Assembly (NCBI RefSeq): GCF_003555545.1
Contig: NZ_CP032157.1
Coordinates: forward strand, 3,352,546-3,416,545
From: Paraflavitalea soli
GTDB taxonomy: Bacteria > Bacteroidota > Bacteroidia > Chitinophagales > Chitinophagaceae
Reading direction: 5' to 3'
Length of the DNA stretch: 64,000 bases
Shown: positions 1-9,600 of the stretch, piece by piece
How the letters are laid out: each line of letters opens with the position of its first letter
Position numbering within the stretch: the stretch's first letter is position 1
The notes under the pieces: model-generated
What the model saw: only the letters and a program-made list of their open reading frames with translations
What the model was told of the DNA's origin: nothing
The model's database searches: none
Position numbers and translations under genes: made by a program

Positions 1-30
1 GGTAAAGTTTGCCAGCACTACCTTTCAGCC

Positions 31-97
31 TAAACCTGACAGGTTTAAGTCGCCATAAGATATTTGACAGCAACTTGCCAAAACCTGTCAGGTTTAC
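31..97. repeat. pair of AAACCTG-A/T-CAGGTTT palindromes
   Basis: Two near-perfect palindromes with the core AAACCTG(A/T)CAGGTTT lie at 31-47 and about 79-97, 32 bp apart. They sit in the untranslated stretch upstream of the small membrane peptide. Palindromes with this core are, from memory, common as dispersed repeats in Bacteroidota genomes. They could also be a repressor site. No T-tract follows either copy, so a terminator role is unlikely. Confidence 0.55.
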
Positions 98-157
98 CCT
101 AGCGGCGGGGTTAACAAAAAAAACTTGCTTACCCTTTCATAATTAACGCTTTCGTCC

Positions 158-165
158 TACTTTTG
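158..165 (+). promoter_or_regulatory. Bacteroidetes-type -7 box (TACTTTTG)
   Basis: TACTTTTG matches the TAnnTTTG -7 consensus of the Bacteroidetes primary sigma factor and ends 19 bases before the ATG at 184. The same spacing occurs before purK, purE, ppk1 and the dehydrogenase at 32.6 kb. No clear -33 box is visible. Confidence 0.5.
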
Positions 166-183
166 CGCAAATTCTTTTGTACC

Positions 184-339
184 ATGACAGCGACTAAAAA
201 AAACACAGGCCTGGCCTGGATCATATTTTTACTCTCTACTGCAGGCCTCGGATGGGCAATTGCCAGTCAATTTGAATACCTGACCCTGATCATTCCCATC
301 GTTTGCACATCTTTTGTAAAAGCGCTGGACATCATCTAA
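184..339 (+). CDS. small single- or two-pass membrane peptide, 51 aa
   Basis: The reading frame from the ATG at 184 to TAA at 337-339 gives a 51-residue peptide. It has a short Thr/Lys-rich N-terminus (MTATKKNTG) and two hydrophobic stretches, roughly residues 10-27 and 33-46, so it is probably an inner-membrane peptide. A TAnnTTTG promoter box lies 19 bases upstream and a good rho-independent terminator starts 24 bases after the stop. These signals bracket the frame and are the main reason to call it a real gene. I do not recognise the family and assign no function. Confidence 0.6.
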   Translation: MTATKKNTGLAWIIFLLSTAGLGWAIASQFEYLTLIIPIVCTSFVKALDII

Positions 340-362
340 GATCATTCCAACTTTTTATATGG

Positions 363-388
363 GCCATCCTTTGCGGGTGGCTTTTTTG
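363..388 (+). terminator. rho-independent terminator of the 51-aa peptide gene
   Basis: Stem GCCATCC / GGGTGGC (one G-T pair) with loop TTTGC, followed by a run of six T. It faces the plus strand and ends the small gene at 339. Confidence 0.75.
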
Positions 389-403
389 TTTTATGGCCCC
401 CTA

Positions 404-430
404 CAAAAAAAGCCACCAATGATGGTGGCT
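404..430 (-). terminator. rho-independent terminator of the L,D-transpeptidase gene
   Basis: On the minus strand the stem AGCCACC / GGTGGCT encloses a 6-base loop and is followed by a run of seven T. It lies 27 bases beyond the stop codon of the minus-strand gene at 457. Confidence 0.8.
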
Positions 431-456
431 CACAATCTATTAAGGATCAAATATAG

Positions 457-1674
457 TTAATTGCTAACAGCTGTCCCGCTCGCAGTGCCCGCAGTCTTTG
501 TAGAGGAGGTTTCCAGGCGTTCTATATACAGGGATTGTTTTAGCTTCACCGCTACATTCTGCTCCAGGCGTACGGCTGGTATCCAGTCGGGCATTTTATC
601 AAAAGCGTCCATGAGTTTGTCATTCAGTTCGTCATTGCCGCCCTTGAGCACTTTGGCAAAACCCGGCTTACCATGCTTGTCCACCACAAACTCGATCATC
701 ACATAGGCTTTCTTCTGGTCTTCGTCCAGGTATTGCGCCATTTCATGGCTTAGTTTATCAATAAATGCTTGAAAACCAGGGTTTCCACCTGGGTATACAG
801 GCAATTTATTAACGACAGATACGATTTCCCCGGTAAACTCCTTCACCGGCCTGGGCTCTCTTTTCCTGACCACTTTTACCGGTTTTTCAGGGGGTGGCGG
901 AATAACCCCTTCTACCACATAGCCACCTTTTTTGGATGTCATGATCACAGGCAGCTGTTTGGTACTCTCAAAATACAGGTAAGCATGCTTTAGCTCCTCC
1001 ATCATGGGCGCATATTCCGGAAAATCCTTTACATGTTTGGCCAGGTATTCACTACTCTTCTGGTTCTTGAACTGGACCGGAAATATATGGACCGGTATAA
1101 AATCCTGTCCCTGGTTGCGTGCATTGGCAGCCAGGATATACAACTCTTCAATTTGCTGATCGGTGATGGGAATACAACCGGTGGTCACACAACTGCCATG
1201 AATGTAGATCTCTCCGCCGGGTTGCAGGGAATCACTCAGTATACGATCGGATGTATTGGGATAATTGAGGCCCAATGACAAATGGTACTGGCTTTTGGGA
1301 TTGAACTCATTGATGTAATAAAACCCTTCCGGCACCTGGTAATCACCCTGCATACGCTTGGGACCTAAGGTTCCGGCCAATGCGCACACTTTATAGGTCT
1401 TGAATAATTTGAAAGGTTCATTTTTTTCATGCTTCACCCACACTTCCAGCTGACTATCGTACTTGAATGAACGCAGGTACATGTACCGGAATGGCCAGGC
1501 CAGTCCTTTTTCCATGAACTGCTTCATGAGTGTATCTTCTTTGCGTTTCCACGCATCACTTGTACGGGGAAAAGTCTTCTGGTATTCAACAAAATTGAAG
1601 GTAGCGGCGGAAGTTTGCGACCACACATATTCTCCGGTACAGAGAACCAATGCTACTATCAGTGCGTATTTCAT
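457..1674 (-). CDS. exported L,D-transpeptidase (YafK/ErfK type) with TonB-like C-terminal domain
   Basis: A 405-residue protein read from the ATG at 1674, chosen because it begins a signal peptide (MKYALIVALVL...VWSQ, about 20 residues). A longer upstream frame would bury that signal. Residues about 60-210 form a YkuD/YafK-type L,D-transpeptidase domain with the motif IHGSCVTTGCI, where His159 and Cys167 are the likely catalytic pair. Such enzymes cross-link peptidoglycan or attach proteins to it. After a Pro/Lys-rich linker (about 290-310), residues about 310-400 resemble the TonB C-terminal fold (YPGG...FVVDKHGK...MPDWIPA). There is no N-terminal membrane anchor, so it is not a classical TonB. 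The gene is monocistronic with its own terminator. Confidence 0.85.
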   Translation of the reverse strand: MKYALIVALVLCTGEYVWSQTSAATFNFVEYQKTFPRTSDAWKRKEDTLMKQFMEKGLAWPFRYMYLRSFKYDSQLEVWVKHEKNEPFKLFKTYKVCALAGTLGPKRMQGDYQVPEGFYYINEFNPKSQYHLSLGLNYPNTSDRILSDSLQPGGEIYIHGSCVTTGCIPITDQQIEELYILAANARNQGQDFIPVHIFPVQFKNQKSSEYLAKHVKDFPEYAPMMEELKHAYLYFESTKQLPVIMTSKKGGYVVEGVIPPPPEKPVKVVRKREPRPVKEFTGEIVSVVNKLPVYPGGNPGFQAFIDKLSHEMAQYLDEDQKKAYVMIEFVVDKHGKPGFAKVLKGGNDELNDKLMDAFDKMPDWIPAVRLEQNVAVKLKQSLYIERLETSSTKTAGTASGTAVSN

Positions 1675-1849
1675 CTGGTAGAATCCCACAGTTATTATAA
1701 CGTATTTTAAGACCGGATATTTGAAAAAAAGGATAGATCCGGCATTAAAATTAGCACAAATGGGTGTGCAAAAATCAGCCCAGTTTGTTAACAATGTGAA
1801 AAACTAAGTGAAAACACGTGGTAGAAATACGGAGAAAGTCCGACTTACA

Positions 1850-3001
1850 TTAAAGATTGCCCCGCAATTCCTGCTCCCGTTCTATGGCTTCAAACAAGGC
1901 CTTGAAATTGCCCTTGCCAAAGCTCTTGGCCCCCTTCCGCTGAATGATCTCAAAGAACAGCGTGGGCCTGTCTTCTACGGGTTTGGTAAATATCTGTAAA
2001 AGGTATCCTTCATCATCCCGGTCTACCAGGATACCCAGTTCTTTCAAGGGGGTTATGTCCTCATCGATCTTCCCTACCCGATCCTGCAGATCATCATAGT
2101 ATGAGGTAGGCACCTGCAGGAACTCTACGCCACGATCACGCAAATCCGTTACTGTTTGCACGATATTGGCAGTAGCCAGGGCTACGTGCTGACATCCTTC
2201 CCCATCATAAAAGTCCAGGTATTCCTCTACCTGCGATTTCTTTTTACCTTCTGCCGGCTCATTGATCGGGAACTTCACAAACCCGTTCCCATTACTCATT
2301 ACCTTACTCATCAGCGCTGAGTACTCCGTAGAAATATCATTGTCATCAAAGCTCAGGATATTGCGAAACCCCATCACTTCTTCGTAAAAACCCACCCATT
2401 TATTCATCTGGTTCCAACCCACATTGCCCACACAATGGTCTACATACAGCAATCCTGTAGGAGGAGGATTGTAGGTGGATATCCAGGGTTTGTACCCTGG
2501 CATAAAGGCGCCCTGGTAGTTCTTTCGTTCAATGAACAGGTGCACTGTTTCACCATAGGTGTAAATACCACTCATGACCACCTCACCCGCTGCATCGTTC
2601 ATTTTTAGTGGCTCCATATAACTGCGCGCGCCACGCCGGGTAGTTTCATGCCAGGCGCTGGTAGCATCATCTACCCGCAGGGCCAGCATTTTTACTCCAT
2701 CTCCATGCTTGTAAATATGATCGGCAATAGCATTGCCAGCCCGGAGCGGTGTGGTGAAGACAAAAGTGAGCTTCTCCTGCCGGATGGCATAGCTGGCGCG
2801 GTCTTTAATGCCGGTTTCCGGGCCTGCATAGGCCAGGGACTGAAAACCGAAAGCTGTTTTATAAAAATGGGCGGCCTGTTTTGCATTACCCACATAAAAC
2901 TCTACATAGTCCGTTCCCTGCAACGGTAAAAAATCTGCAGTGGTACCAATAGTTGCGGCTGTTGCCAATTGACCAGGCATATACGAAAGTTTAAAAGTCA
3001 A
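1850..3001 (-). CDS. hppD: 4-hydroxyphenylpyruvate dioxygenase
   Basis: A 383-residue cytosolic Fe(II) enzyme of tyrosine degradation that turns 4-hydroxyphenylpyruvate into homogentisate. Two vicinal-oxygen-chelate domains are visible. The iron ligands expected for the family are in YVDHCVGN (His), GCQHVALA (His) and FFEIIQR (Glu). The C-terminal helix (GKGNFKALFEAIEREQ) is also typical. The start at 3001 (MTFKLSYMPGQ) is taken; the ATG at 2980 (MPGQ) is equally plausible. A candidate promoter box lies about 155 bases upstream at 3155-3162, leaving a long leader. No other homogentisate-pathway gene is adjacent. Confidence 0.95.
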   Translation of the reverse strand: MTFKLSYMPGQLATAATIGTTADFLPLQGTDYVEFYVGNAKQAAHFYKTAFGFQSLAYAGPETGIKDRASYAIRQEKLTFVFTTPLRAGNAIADHIYKHGDGVKMLALRVDDATSAWHETTRRGARSYMEPLKMNDAAGEVVMSGIYTYGETVHLFIERKNYQGAFMPGYKPWISTYNPPPTGLLYVDHCVGNVGWNQMNKWVGFYEEVMGFRNILSFDDNDISTEYSALMSKVMSNGNGFVKFPINEPAEGKKKSQVEEYLDFYDGEGCQHVALATANIVQTVTDLRDRGVEFLQVPTSYYDDLQDRVGKIDEDITPLKELGILVDRDDEGYLLQIFTKPVEDRPTLFFEIIQRKGAKSFGKGNFKALFEAIEREQELRGNL

Positions 3002-3411
3002 TAAATAAAGTCGTCAATCCGTGAAAGCGAGTCACATAAAGCGGAAAACAAACAGCAGTTTACAGGGAATCCATAGCCAGCGCTTCCATGAGCAGGCAAT
3101 AGCCCATTCTCTTGTCGCTGAATAATTTGTGGTCGTAGTCGGGACGCATGACCACAAAGATAATTTTTTTGAGGTTACGCACAAATGTTGCTAACTATCG
3201 GGCAAGGTTTTAGGTCCCAATACCTTATATATCGTATATTTATACAGTGCTGTTTTTGTTTTGCTGCGTTACTGACCGGATGCCTATAGCTTCTTATTGT
3301 TCCTGAGGAAAGCATGTCCCCTCACCTGCTCTGATTAGCGCCCCTGATTTGAAATGAACCCGGTTCATAACCGGCAATCTATAACCAATCTCCAATTAAA
3401 CTTCATCAGTT
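3002..3411. other. 410-bp divergent intergenic region between hppD and aqpZ
   Basis: It holds a minus-strand CAAAGATA (TATCTTTG in reverse) at 3155-3162, a candidate hppD promoter. A possible leaderless 29-codon frame follows on the minus strand (3149 to 3060, beginning MRPDYDHKLF). A small hairpin CCGGTT/AACCGG lies near 3360-3376, before aqpZ. I see no terminator or further gene. Confidence 0.4.
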
Positions 3412-4107
3412 ATGAAATTCTCGTTGACACAAAAATGCATGGCAGAATTCTTCGGCACGTTTGTATTGGTATTCATGGGAACCGGCGCTGCCGTACTGGC
3501 CGGCACGCATGTGGGTTTCCTGGGCATTGCTTTTTCCTTTGGCTTATCGGTCGTTACCATGGCCTATGCCATCGGCCATATTTCAGGTTGTCACCTCAAC
3601 CCCGCTATTACCATATCCATGCTGGCCACCGGCAAGATCCCTTCCAAAGACGCCGTGGGCTATATCATTGCTCAGATAGCAGGCGCCATAGTAGGTTCCG
3701 CCCTGTTATGGCTTATTGCCTCCGGCAAGGCTGATTATACACTTGCCGCCAATGGTCTGGGTCAGGATGGCGTAGAAAGCGGTTCACCGGATGGCTACTC
3801 CCTGATGAGCGGATTGGTAGCAGAAATAGCTTTTACAGCTGTTTTTCTCCTGGTAATCCATGGCGCCACCAGCAAGAACAACGGGAATACCGCTTTTGCC
3901 GGATTGGCCATTGGTTTGGCCCTGACCATGATACATATCGTAGGAATACCTGTTACCGGCGTTTCTGTTAACCCGGCCAGAAGTATCGGACCAGCTGTTT
4001 TTGTAGGCGGAGCCGCCCTGTCCCATCTCTGGGTATTTATTGTTGGCCCCATCATTGGCGGTCTGATCGGAGGCGGTATCTGGAAGTTTGTGGATAAGCA
4101 AAGCTAA
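3412..4107 (+). CDS. aqpZ: aquaporin Z-type water channel
   Basis: A 231-residue MIP-family inner-membrane channel. Both half-helix NPA motifs are present: HLNPAIT at about residue 62 and SVNPARS at about residue 186. Six hydrophobic segments and the N-terminal AEFFGTFVLVF signature of AqpZ are visible. The second NPA is followed by RS, and the pore is expected to favour water over glycerol; this is inferred from similarity to AqpZ. The gene stands alone. A 7-bp-period inverted repeat element begins 5 bases after its stop. Confidence 0.93.
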   Translation: MKFSLTQKCMAEFFGTFVLVFMGTGAAVLAGTHVGFLGIAFSFGLSVVTMAYAIGHISGCHLNPAITISMLATGKIPSKDAVGYIIAQIAGAIVGSALLWLIASGKADYTLAANGLGQDGVESGSPDGYSLMSGLVAEIAFTAVFLLVIHGATSKNNGNTAFAGLAIGLALTMIHIVGIPVTGVSVNPARSIGPAVFVGGAALSHLWVFIVGPIIGGLIGGGIWKFVDKQS

Positions 4108-4111
4108 TACC

Positions 4112-4230
4112 GTTTCGGGTTTGGAGTTAAGTGTTTCGGGTTCTTCCTACAGAAGCCGCTGGCGGATGGCAGGCAGCCACCCCAAAGTGAGGCTGCAACT
4201 CCAAACCCGAAACTCTTAACCCGAAACTCT
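4112..4230. repeat. heptad inverted-arm element 1 (GTTTCGG type)
   Basis: The left arm (4112-4146) is five consecutive 7-mers of the form GTTTCGG, GTTTGGA, GTTAAGT. The right arm (4196-4230) is five 7-mers of the complementary form (AAACCCG, AAACTCT, TAACCCG). The arms flank about 50 bp of unrelated sequence and can pair with each other in several 7-bp registers. The element starts 5 bp after the aqpZ stop and ends 9 bp before the purK -7 box. Confidence 0.85.
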
Positions 4231-4238
4231 CTTCCCCT

Positions 4239-4246
4239 TATCTTTG
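4239..4246 (+). promoter_or_regulatory. -7 box of purK (TATCTTTG)
   Basis: A perfect TAnnTTTG match ending 18 bases before the purK ATG. It lies immediately outside the right arm of heptad element 1. Confidence 0.55.
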
Positions 4247-4263
4247 CGCCTTAACCCACAGGC

Positions 4264-5385
4264 ATGCAAAAAGTTGGTATTCTCGGCGGCGGACAGTTAG
4301 GAAGAATGTTATTACAGGCAGCTGCCAATTATCCGGTTGAAACATATGTTATGGAAAATGATCCCGCCTGTCCTGCGGCCCATCTTTGCCATCATTTCAC
4401 CAAAGGCGATATTCAGAATTTTGATGATGTATATAATTTTGGAAAGGGACTGGATGCCCTGACCATTGAAATTGAAGCAGTTAATGAAGATGCCCTGGAA
4501 AAGCTGGAGCAGGAAGGGGTGAAGATCTATCCCAGGCCCTCTGCCCTTCGCACCATCAAAAACAAGATATTACAAAAGCAATTCTATAAAGACCTGCAGA
4601 TCCCCACTGCCCCTTTTGTCATTACGCAAAACAAGGCCGACCTGCGCCAGCAGACCGCCTTCCTGCCTGCGGTCCATAAGATCGGACTGGGAGGTTATGA
4701 TGGGCGTGGTGTGCAGGTGATCAAAACAGCCGACGCGCTCGACAAAGGATTTGATGCACCGGCCGTGCTCGAAAAGATGGTGGTCATTCACAAAGAGATC
4801 GCTATCATCGTGGCCATTAATGCCAAAGGCGAAACAGCCCTCTACCCCGCAGTAGACATGGTTTTTGATCCATCGCTCAACCTGCTGGATTACCAGATAA
4901 GTCCGGCCGATATCCCCGAAAAGAACTTATGGAAAATAGAGGCCATGGCCCTGGCTGTCGTGAAAGGCCTCAAGAGTCCCGGTCTTTTTGCCGTCGAATT
5001 ATTCATAGACAAGCAGGGGGATGTATTTGTCAACGAAACAGCGCCCCGGGTACACAACAGTGGCCACCATACCATTGAGGCCAACTATAGCTCACAGTTT
5101 GATATGCTGTGGCGCATCATGCTCGATTATCCCCTTGGCAATCCTGACCATATTATCTCCGCAGCTATTGTAAATGTATTAGGCGCTGAAGGCTACAGCG
5201 GCGATGCCAAATATGACGGACTGGAAGAAGTGCTGCAGATGGACAATGTGTTTGTCCACATCTATGGAAAAAAACAAACCAAGCCCGGCCGCAAGATGGG
5301 GCATGTAACTATCGTCAGTAAAGACAAACACGATCTGACCTATAAAGCACATCGCATTAAAAACACGTTAAAAGTCACTAGTTAA
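4264..5385 (+). CDS. purK: N5-carboxyaminoimidazole ribonucleotide synthase
   Basis: A 373-residue ATP-grasp enzyme of purine synthesis that carboxylates AIR to N5-CAIR using ATP and bicarbonate. The N-terminal nucleotide-fold motif GILGGGQLGRML is diagnostic. The ATP-grasp core with KIGLGGYDGRGV and the C-terminal NETAPRVHNSGHHT signature are intact. Its functional partner purE lies 5.9 kb downstream on the same strand. The two are usually adjacent; here a complete efflux operon separates them. Confidence 0.96.
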   Translation: MQKVGILGGGQLGRMLLQAAANYPVETYVMENDPACPAAHLCHHFTKGDIQNFDDVYNFGKGLDALTIEIEAVNEDALEKLEQEGVKIYPRPSALRTIKNKILQKQFYKDLQIPTAPFVITQNKADLRQQTAFLPAVHKIGLGGYDGRGVQVIKTADALDKGFDAPAVLEKMVVIHKEIAIIVAINAKGETALYPAVDMVFDPSLNLLDYQISPADIPEKNLWKIEAMALAVVKGLKSPGLFAVELFIDKQGDVFVNETAPRVHNSGHHTIEANYSSQFDMLWRIMLDYPLGNPDHIISAAIVNVLGAEGYSGDAKYDGLEEVLQMDNVFVHIYGKKQTKPGRKMGHVTIVSKDKHDLTYKAHRIKNTLKVTS

Positions 5386-5560
5386 GGAAGTTATGCCTAC
5401 CGCTCATACCCAATTTAACATGCCAGCATTGTTAAAACAGTAACTTAGCCGCGCACCCATAAACCCAATTGCCCCTAAGCACATGAGACGTAGCATGCCC
5501 ACTTTTTTAATTACCGATATGCGAGGTAATACATGGTCATTGAAAGCCAAACAAACGTAC

Positions 5561-6613
5561 ATGAAAGGTAAAAGCCGGTTAGCTGTATTATTGTTATTCG
5601 CATTTGCTATAGCCTGTAAAGAGGAAAAGAAAAATGGTGGAGGATCAGCGGCAACTGGCGCCCCCCGCAACGCTCCCCTGCAGGTAGAAGCCTTTATCGT
5701 AAAGACGCAATCCCTTAGTGAAAATCTTGAAGTACCCGGTACTTTACTACCCTTTGAACAAACAGAGATACGTCCGGAGATCTCCGGCCGTATTGTAAAG
5801 CTCAACATCCCGGAAGGCAGCTTCGTAAAGCAAGGAACCGTGCTGGTAAAATTGTTTGATGAAGACCTGCAGGCCCAGTTGAAGAAATTACAGGTACAAT
5901 TGCAGATCAATGCGAAAACTGCTGAGCGGCAAAAAGAATTGCTGTCCATTGGCGGTATCAGTCAGCAGGAATATGACCTGAGCGAACTGGCGGTGAATAA
6001 CCTGAAAGCCGATATAGACCTGGTGAAAGTAAGCATCAGCAAAACCGAGATCCGCGCCCCCTTTGATGGCCGTATTGGTTTAAAAGCCATCAGCGACGGC
6101 GCCTATATCTCCCCTACCAACCTCATTACCACCATCAGCCAGGTAGCGCAATTGAAAATGGAGTTTTCTGTACCGGAAAAATACAGCGACATCATGCGCA
6201 AAGGCAGGATGGTAACTTTTACGATTGCCGGTACCCCCAAAACATTCAACGCTTCCATCCTGGCTACCGAATCGGCCATTGAAGCCAATACCCGTACCCT
6301 GAAAGTAAGAACGATCGTAAAAGGCAGTGATCCCTTGCTGGTACCGGGCGCTTTTGCCAAGGTGGGCTTAAAACTGGATGAAAATGACAAGGCACTGATC
6401 ATACCTACACAGGCTATCATACCGCAGGCACGGAACAAACGTGTGGCGCTTTATTCCAATGGAGCAGTTAAATACCAGGTAGTCACTACTGGTATCCGCG
6501 ACTCTTCCTATGTGCAGATCACCGACGGGCTGAAGCTGGGAGATACAGTCATCACCACCGGCCTGCTGGCCATCCGCCCGGAGAGCAAAATCAAATTAAC
6601 AAAAGTTCAATAA
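5561..6613 (+). CDS. RND efflux periplasmic adaptor, lipoprotein (membrane fusion protein)
   Basis: A 350-residue adaptor of an AcrA/MexA-type pump. The ATG at 5561 is preferred because it starts a lipoprotein signal (MKGKSRLAVLLLFAFAIAC) with Cys19 as the lipid-modified residue; an in-frame ATG at 5483 would add 26 unlikely residues. The barrel-sandwich (lipoyl-like) halves flank a short coiled-coil hairpin (about residues 100-150), and RPEISGRI and IRAPFDGRIG are the family motifs. It would link the inner-membrane pump to the TolC-like protein. The pump gene starts 9 bases after its stop. Confidence 0.93.
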   Translation: MKGKSRLAVLLLFAFAIACKEEKKNGGGSAATGAPRNAPLQVEAFIVKTQSLSENLEVPGTLLPFEQTEIRPEISGRIVKLNIPEGSFVKQGTVLVKLFDEDLQAQLKKLQVQLQINAKTAERQKELLSIGGISQQEYDLSELAVNNLKADIDLVKVSISKTEIRAPFDGRIGLKAISDGAYISPTNLITTISQVAQLKMEFSVPEKYSDIMRKGRMVTFTIAGTPKTFNASILATESAIEANTRTLKVRTIVKGSDPLLVPGAFAKVGLKLDENDKALIIPTQAIIPQARNKRVALYSNGAVKYQVVTTGIRDSSYVQITDGLKLGDTVITTGLLAIRPESKIKLTKVQ

Positions 6614-6622
6614 GCGCTTGTC

Positions 6623-9600
6623 ATGAATATTTCTGAGCTGAGTTTACGGCGACCGGTACTGGCTACCGTGTTGAATATCGTGATCGTGTTGTTTGGTATT
6701 ATCGGCTTCACCTTCCTGGGCGTGCGCGATTATCCCGCTATTGATCCGCCCAACGTAGGGGTAAGTACATCCTATCCCGGCGCCAATGCGGAAATTGTAG
6801 AATCACAGATCACAGAGCCCCTGGAAAAAGCCATCAATGGTATTGCCGGGGTAAAGAATATTACTTCCACCAGCAGCCAGGGCACCAGCCGTATCAATGT
6901 GGAGTTTGACCTCAGTATCGACCTGGAAGCTGCCGCCAATGATGTACGCGATAAAGTATCACAGGCTTCCCGTTCCCTACCCGATGACCTTCCGGCGCCT
7001 CCTGTAGTATCCAAAGCAGATGCCAGCTCCGATGCCATCATTTCCATGACGGTGCAGAGCAATACCCGCAACCAGTTGGAGACCACAGAATATGCCAACA
7101 ACGTATTGGTAGAAAGATTACAGACCATTCCTGGTGTAAGCGCCATCCAGGTATGGGGTGAAAAACGCTGGGCCATGCGTGTATGGTTTAACCCCGCCAA
7201 ACTGAGTGCCTACGGCCTCACACCTGGTGATGTGCAGAGCGCGCTGGCCCGCGAGAATGTGGAACTGCCTTCGGGTAAAATATCCGGTAATACAACGGAA
7301 TTATCGATCCGCACCTACGGCCGCTTATTCACCGAAGAGGACTTCAATAATGTGATCGTCAAAACCGTCAATGGCAATGAGATCCGCCTCAAAGACGTGG
7401 CAGAAGCCGTACTGGGACCTGAGAATGAAGAGACGGTACTGAAGGAAGGCCTGATCCCCATGATCGGTCTGGCACTGGTACCACAGCCAGGTTCCAATTA
7501 TGTGGCTATTTCCGATGAGTTCTATAAAAGATTTGAACAGCTCAAAAAAGAAGTACCAGCCGATATCAAACTCAATATCGCACTGGACCAGACACGATTC
7601 ATCAAACAATCTATCTCGGAAGTAGAAGAAACCCTCATCATATCGCTGATCCTGGTGGTATTGATCATTTACCTGTTCTTCCGCGACTGGATCATCTCCG
7701 TGCGCCCGCTGATCGATATCCCTGTATCGCTGATCGGCGCCTTCTTCATCATGTACCTCAGTGGCTTTACCATCAACGTACTCTCTTTACTGGGTATCGT
7801 ATTGGCCACGGGACTGGTAGTGGATGATGGTATTGTGGTGACGGAAAACATCTTTAAGAAGATGGAGCAGGGCATGGATAAATACAGGGCTGCCAAAGAA
7901 GGTTCGAAAGAGATCTACTTTGCCGTCATTGCCACCTCCATTACCCTGGCGGTTATCTTTTTACCGATCATCTTCCTGCAGGGCTTTGTGGGCAGGCTGT
8001 TCCGCGAGTTTGGTATCGTGGTAGCCGGCGCGGTATTGATCTCAGCCCTGGTATCACTTACGCTTACCCCGGTACTGAACGTCAAGCTCACCCGCAAAGT
8101 GCATACCCACAGCTGGTTCTACCGCAAAACAGAACCCTTCTTTGAAGGAATGGAAAGAGGTTATTTCAATTCATTGAAAGGTTTCATGCGGGTGCGCTGG
8201 ATAGCCCTGATACTGATCGTAGCCTGTTTTGGCATTATATACTTTATAGGCGGCGGGCTTAAATCAGAGCTGGCTCCCATGGAAGACCGCAGTCAGTTCC
8301 GTTTACAGGTCACTGCACCAGAAGGCACTTCCTACGATTACATGGATAAATACATGGACCGGCTGGGCCAGTTGATGCTGGATTCTATCAAACCCGAAGA
8401 ACGCCGTATCGTACTCACGATCACCGCCCCTGGTTTTAGTGGTGCGGGCTCGGTGAATAGCGGTAACGTACGGGTCACGCTGGTAGACCCTAAAGACCGC
8501 ACCCGCTCACAGGAAGATATCGTAAACATGGTAAACCGCAACCTGGGCAAATATTCTGAAGGCCGGGCCTTTGCGGTGCAGGAACAAACCATTTCCGTGA
8601 ACCGCCGCTCCGGCCAACCGGTACAATTTGTTATTCAGAATAACAACTTCGACAAACTAAAGGATGTACTGCCTAAGTTCCTGGAAGAAGCCAATAAAAG
8701 CGGTGTGCTGATGAATGTGGATGCCGATCTTAAATTCAATAAGCCCGAACTGAATATAGATATAGACCGTATCAAAGCCAGCCAGCTGGGCGTAAGCATT
8801 GCCGATGTATCGCAAACCCTGCAACTGGCGCTGAGCAACCTGCGCCTGGGTTATTTCTACCGCGAAGGCAAGCAGTACCAGGTGATAGGCCAGGTGGCGC
8901 GTAATGACCGGGATGATCCTACGGATCTGAAGAATATCTATGTGCGCAATAACCGCAATGAGATCATTTCACTGGATAACCTGGTAAGTATACGGGAAGA
9001 AACCACCCCTCCCACCCTGTACCATTTCAACCGGTATAAGTCGGCCACTATTTCCGGCAGCACGGTTCCCGGCCGCACCCTGGGAGAAGGTATCAAGACC
9101 ATGCAGGATATTGCTGCACGGTTGCTGGATGATACTTATGCCACTTCTTTATCGGGCCCTTCCCGGGACTTTGCTGAAAGCTCCGGCAATACGAGCTTCG
9201 CCTTTATCCTGGCGCTTATATTGATCTTCCTGGTACTGGCGGCGCAGTTTGAAAGCTTTATTGACCCGCTGGTGATCATGTTCACTGTACCCCTGGCCAT
9301 TGCCGGTGCAATATTATCACTCTGGCTCTTTGATCTGACGCTCAATATCTTTTCGCAGATCGGTATGATCATGCTCATTGGTCTGGTGACCAAAAATGGT
9401 ATCCTCATTGTGGAGTTTGCCAATCAAAAACAACTGGCAGGTTTGCCCAAGCGGCAGGCGGTTACGGAGGCAGCACAGGCCCGTTTAAGGCCCATCCTGA
9501 TGACCAGCCTGGCCATGTCGCTCGGCGCGCTCCCCATTGCCTTGTCACTGGGCGCAGCGGCCACCAGCCGGATACCATTGGGTATTGTAATTGTGGGCGG

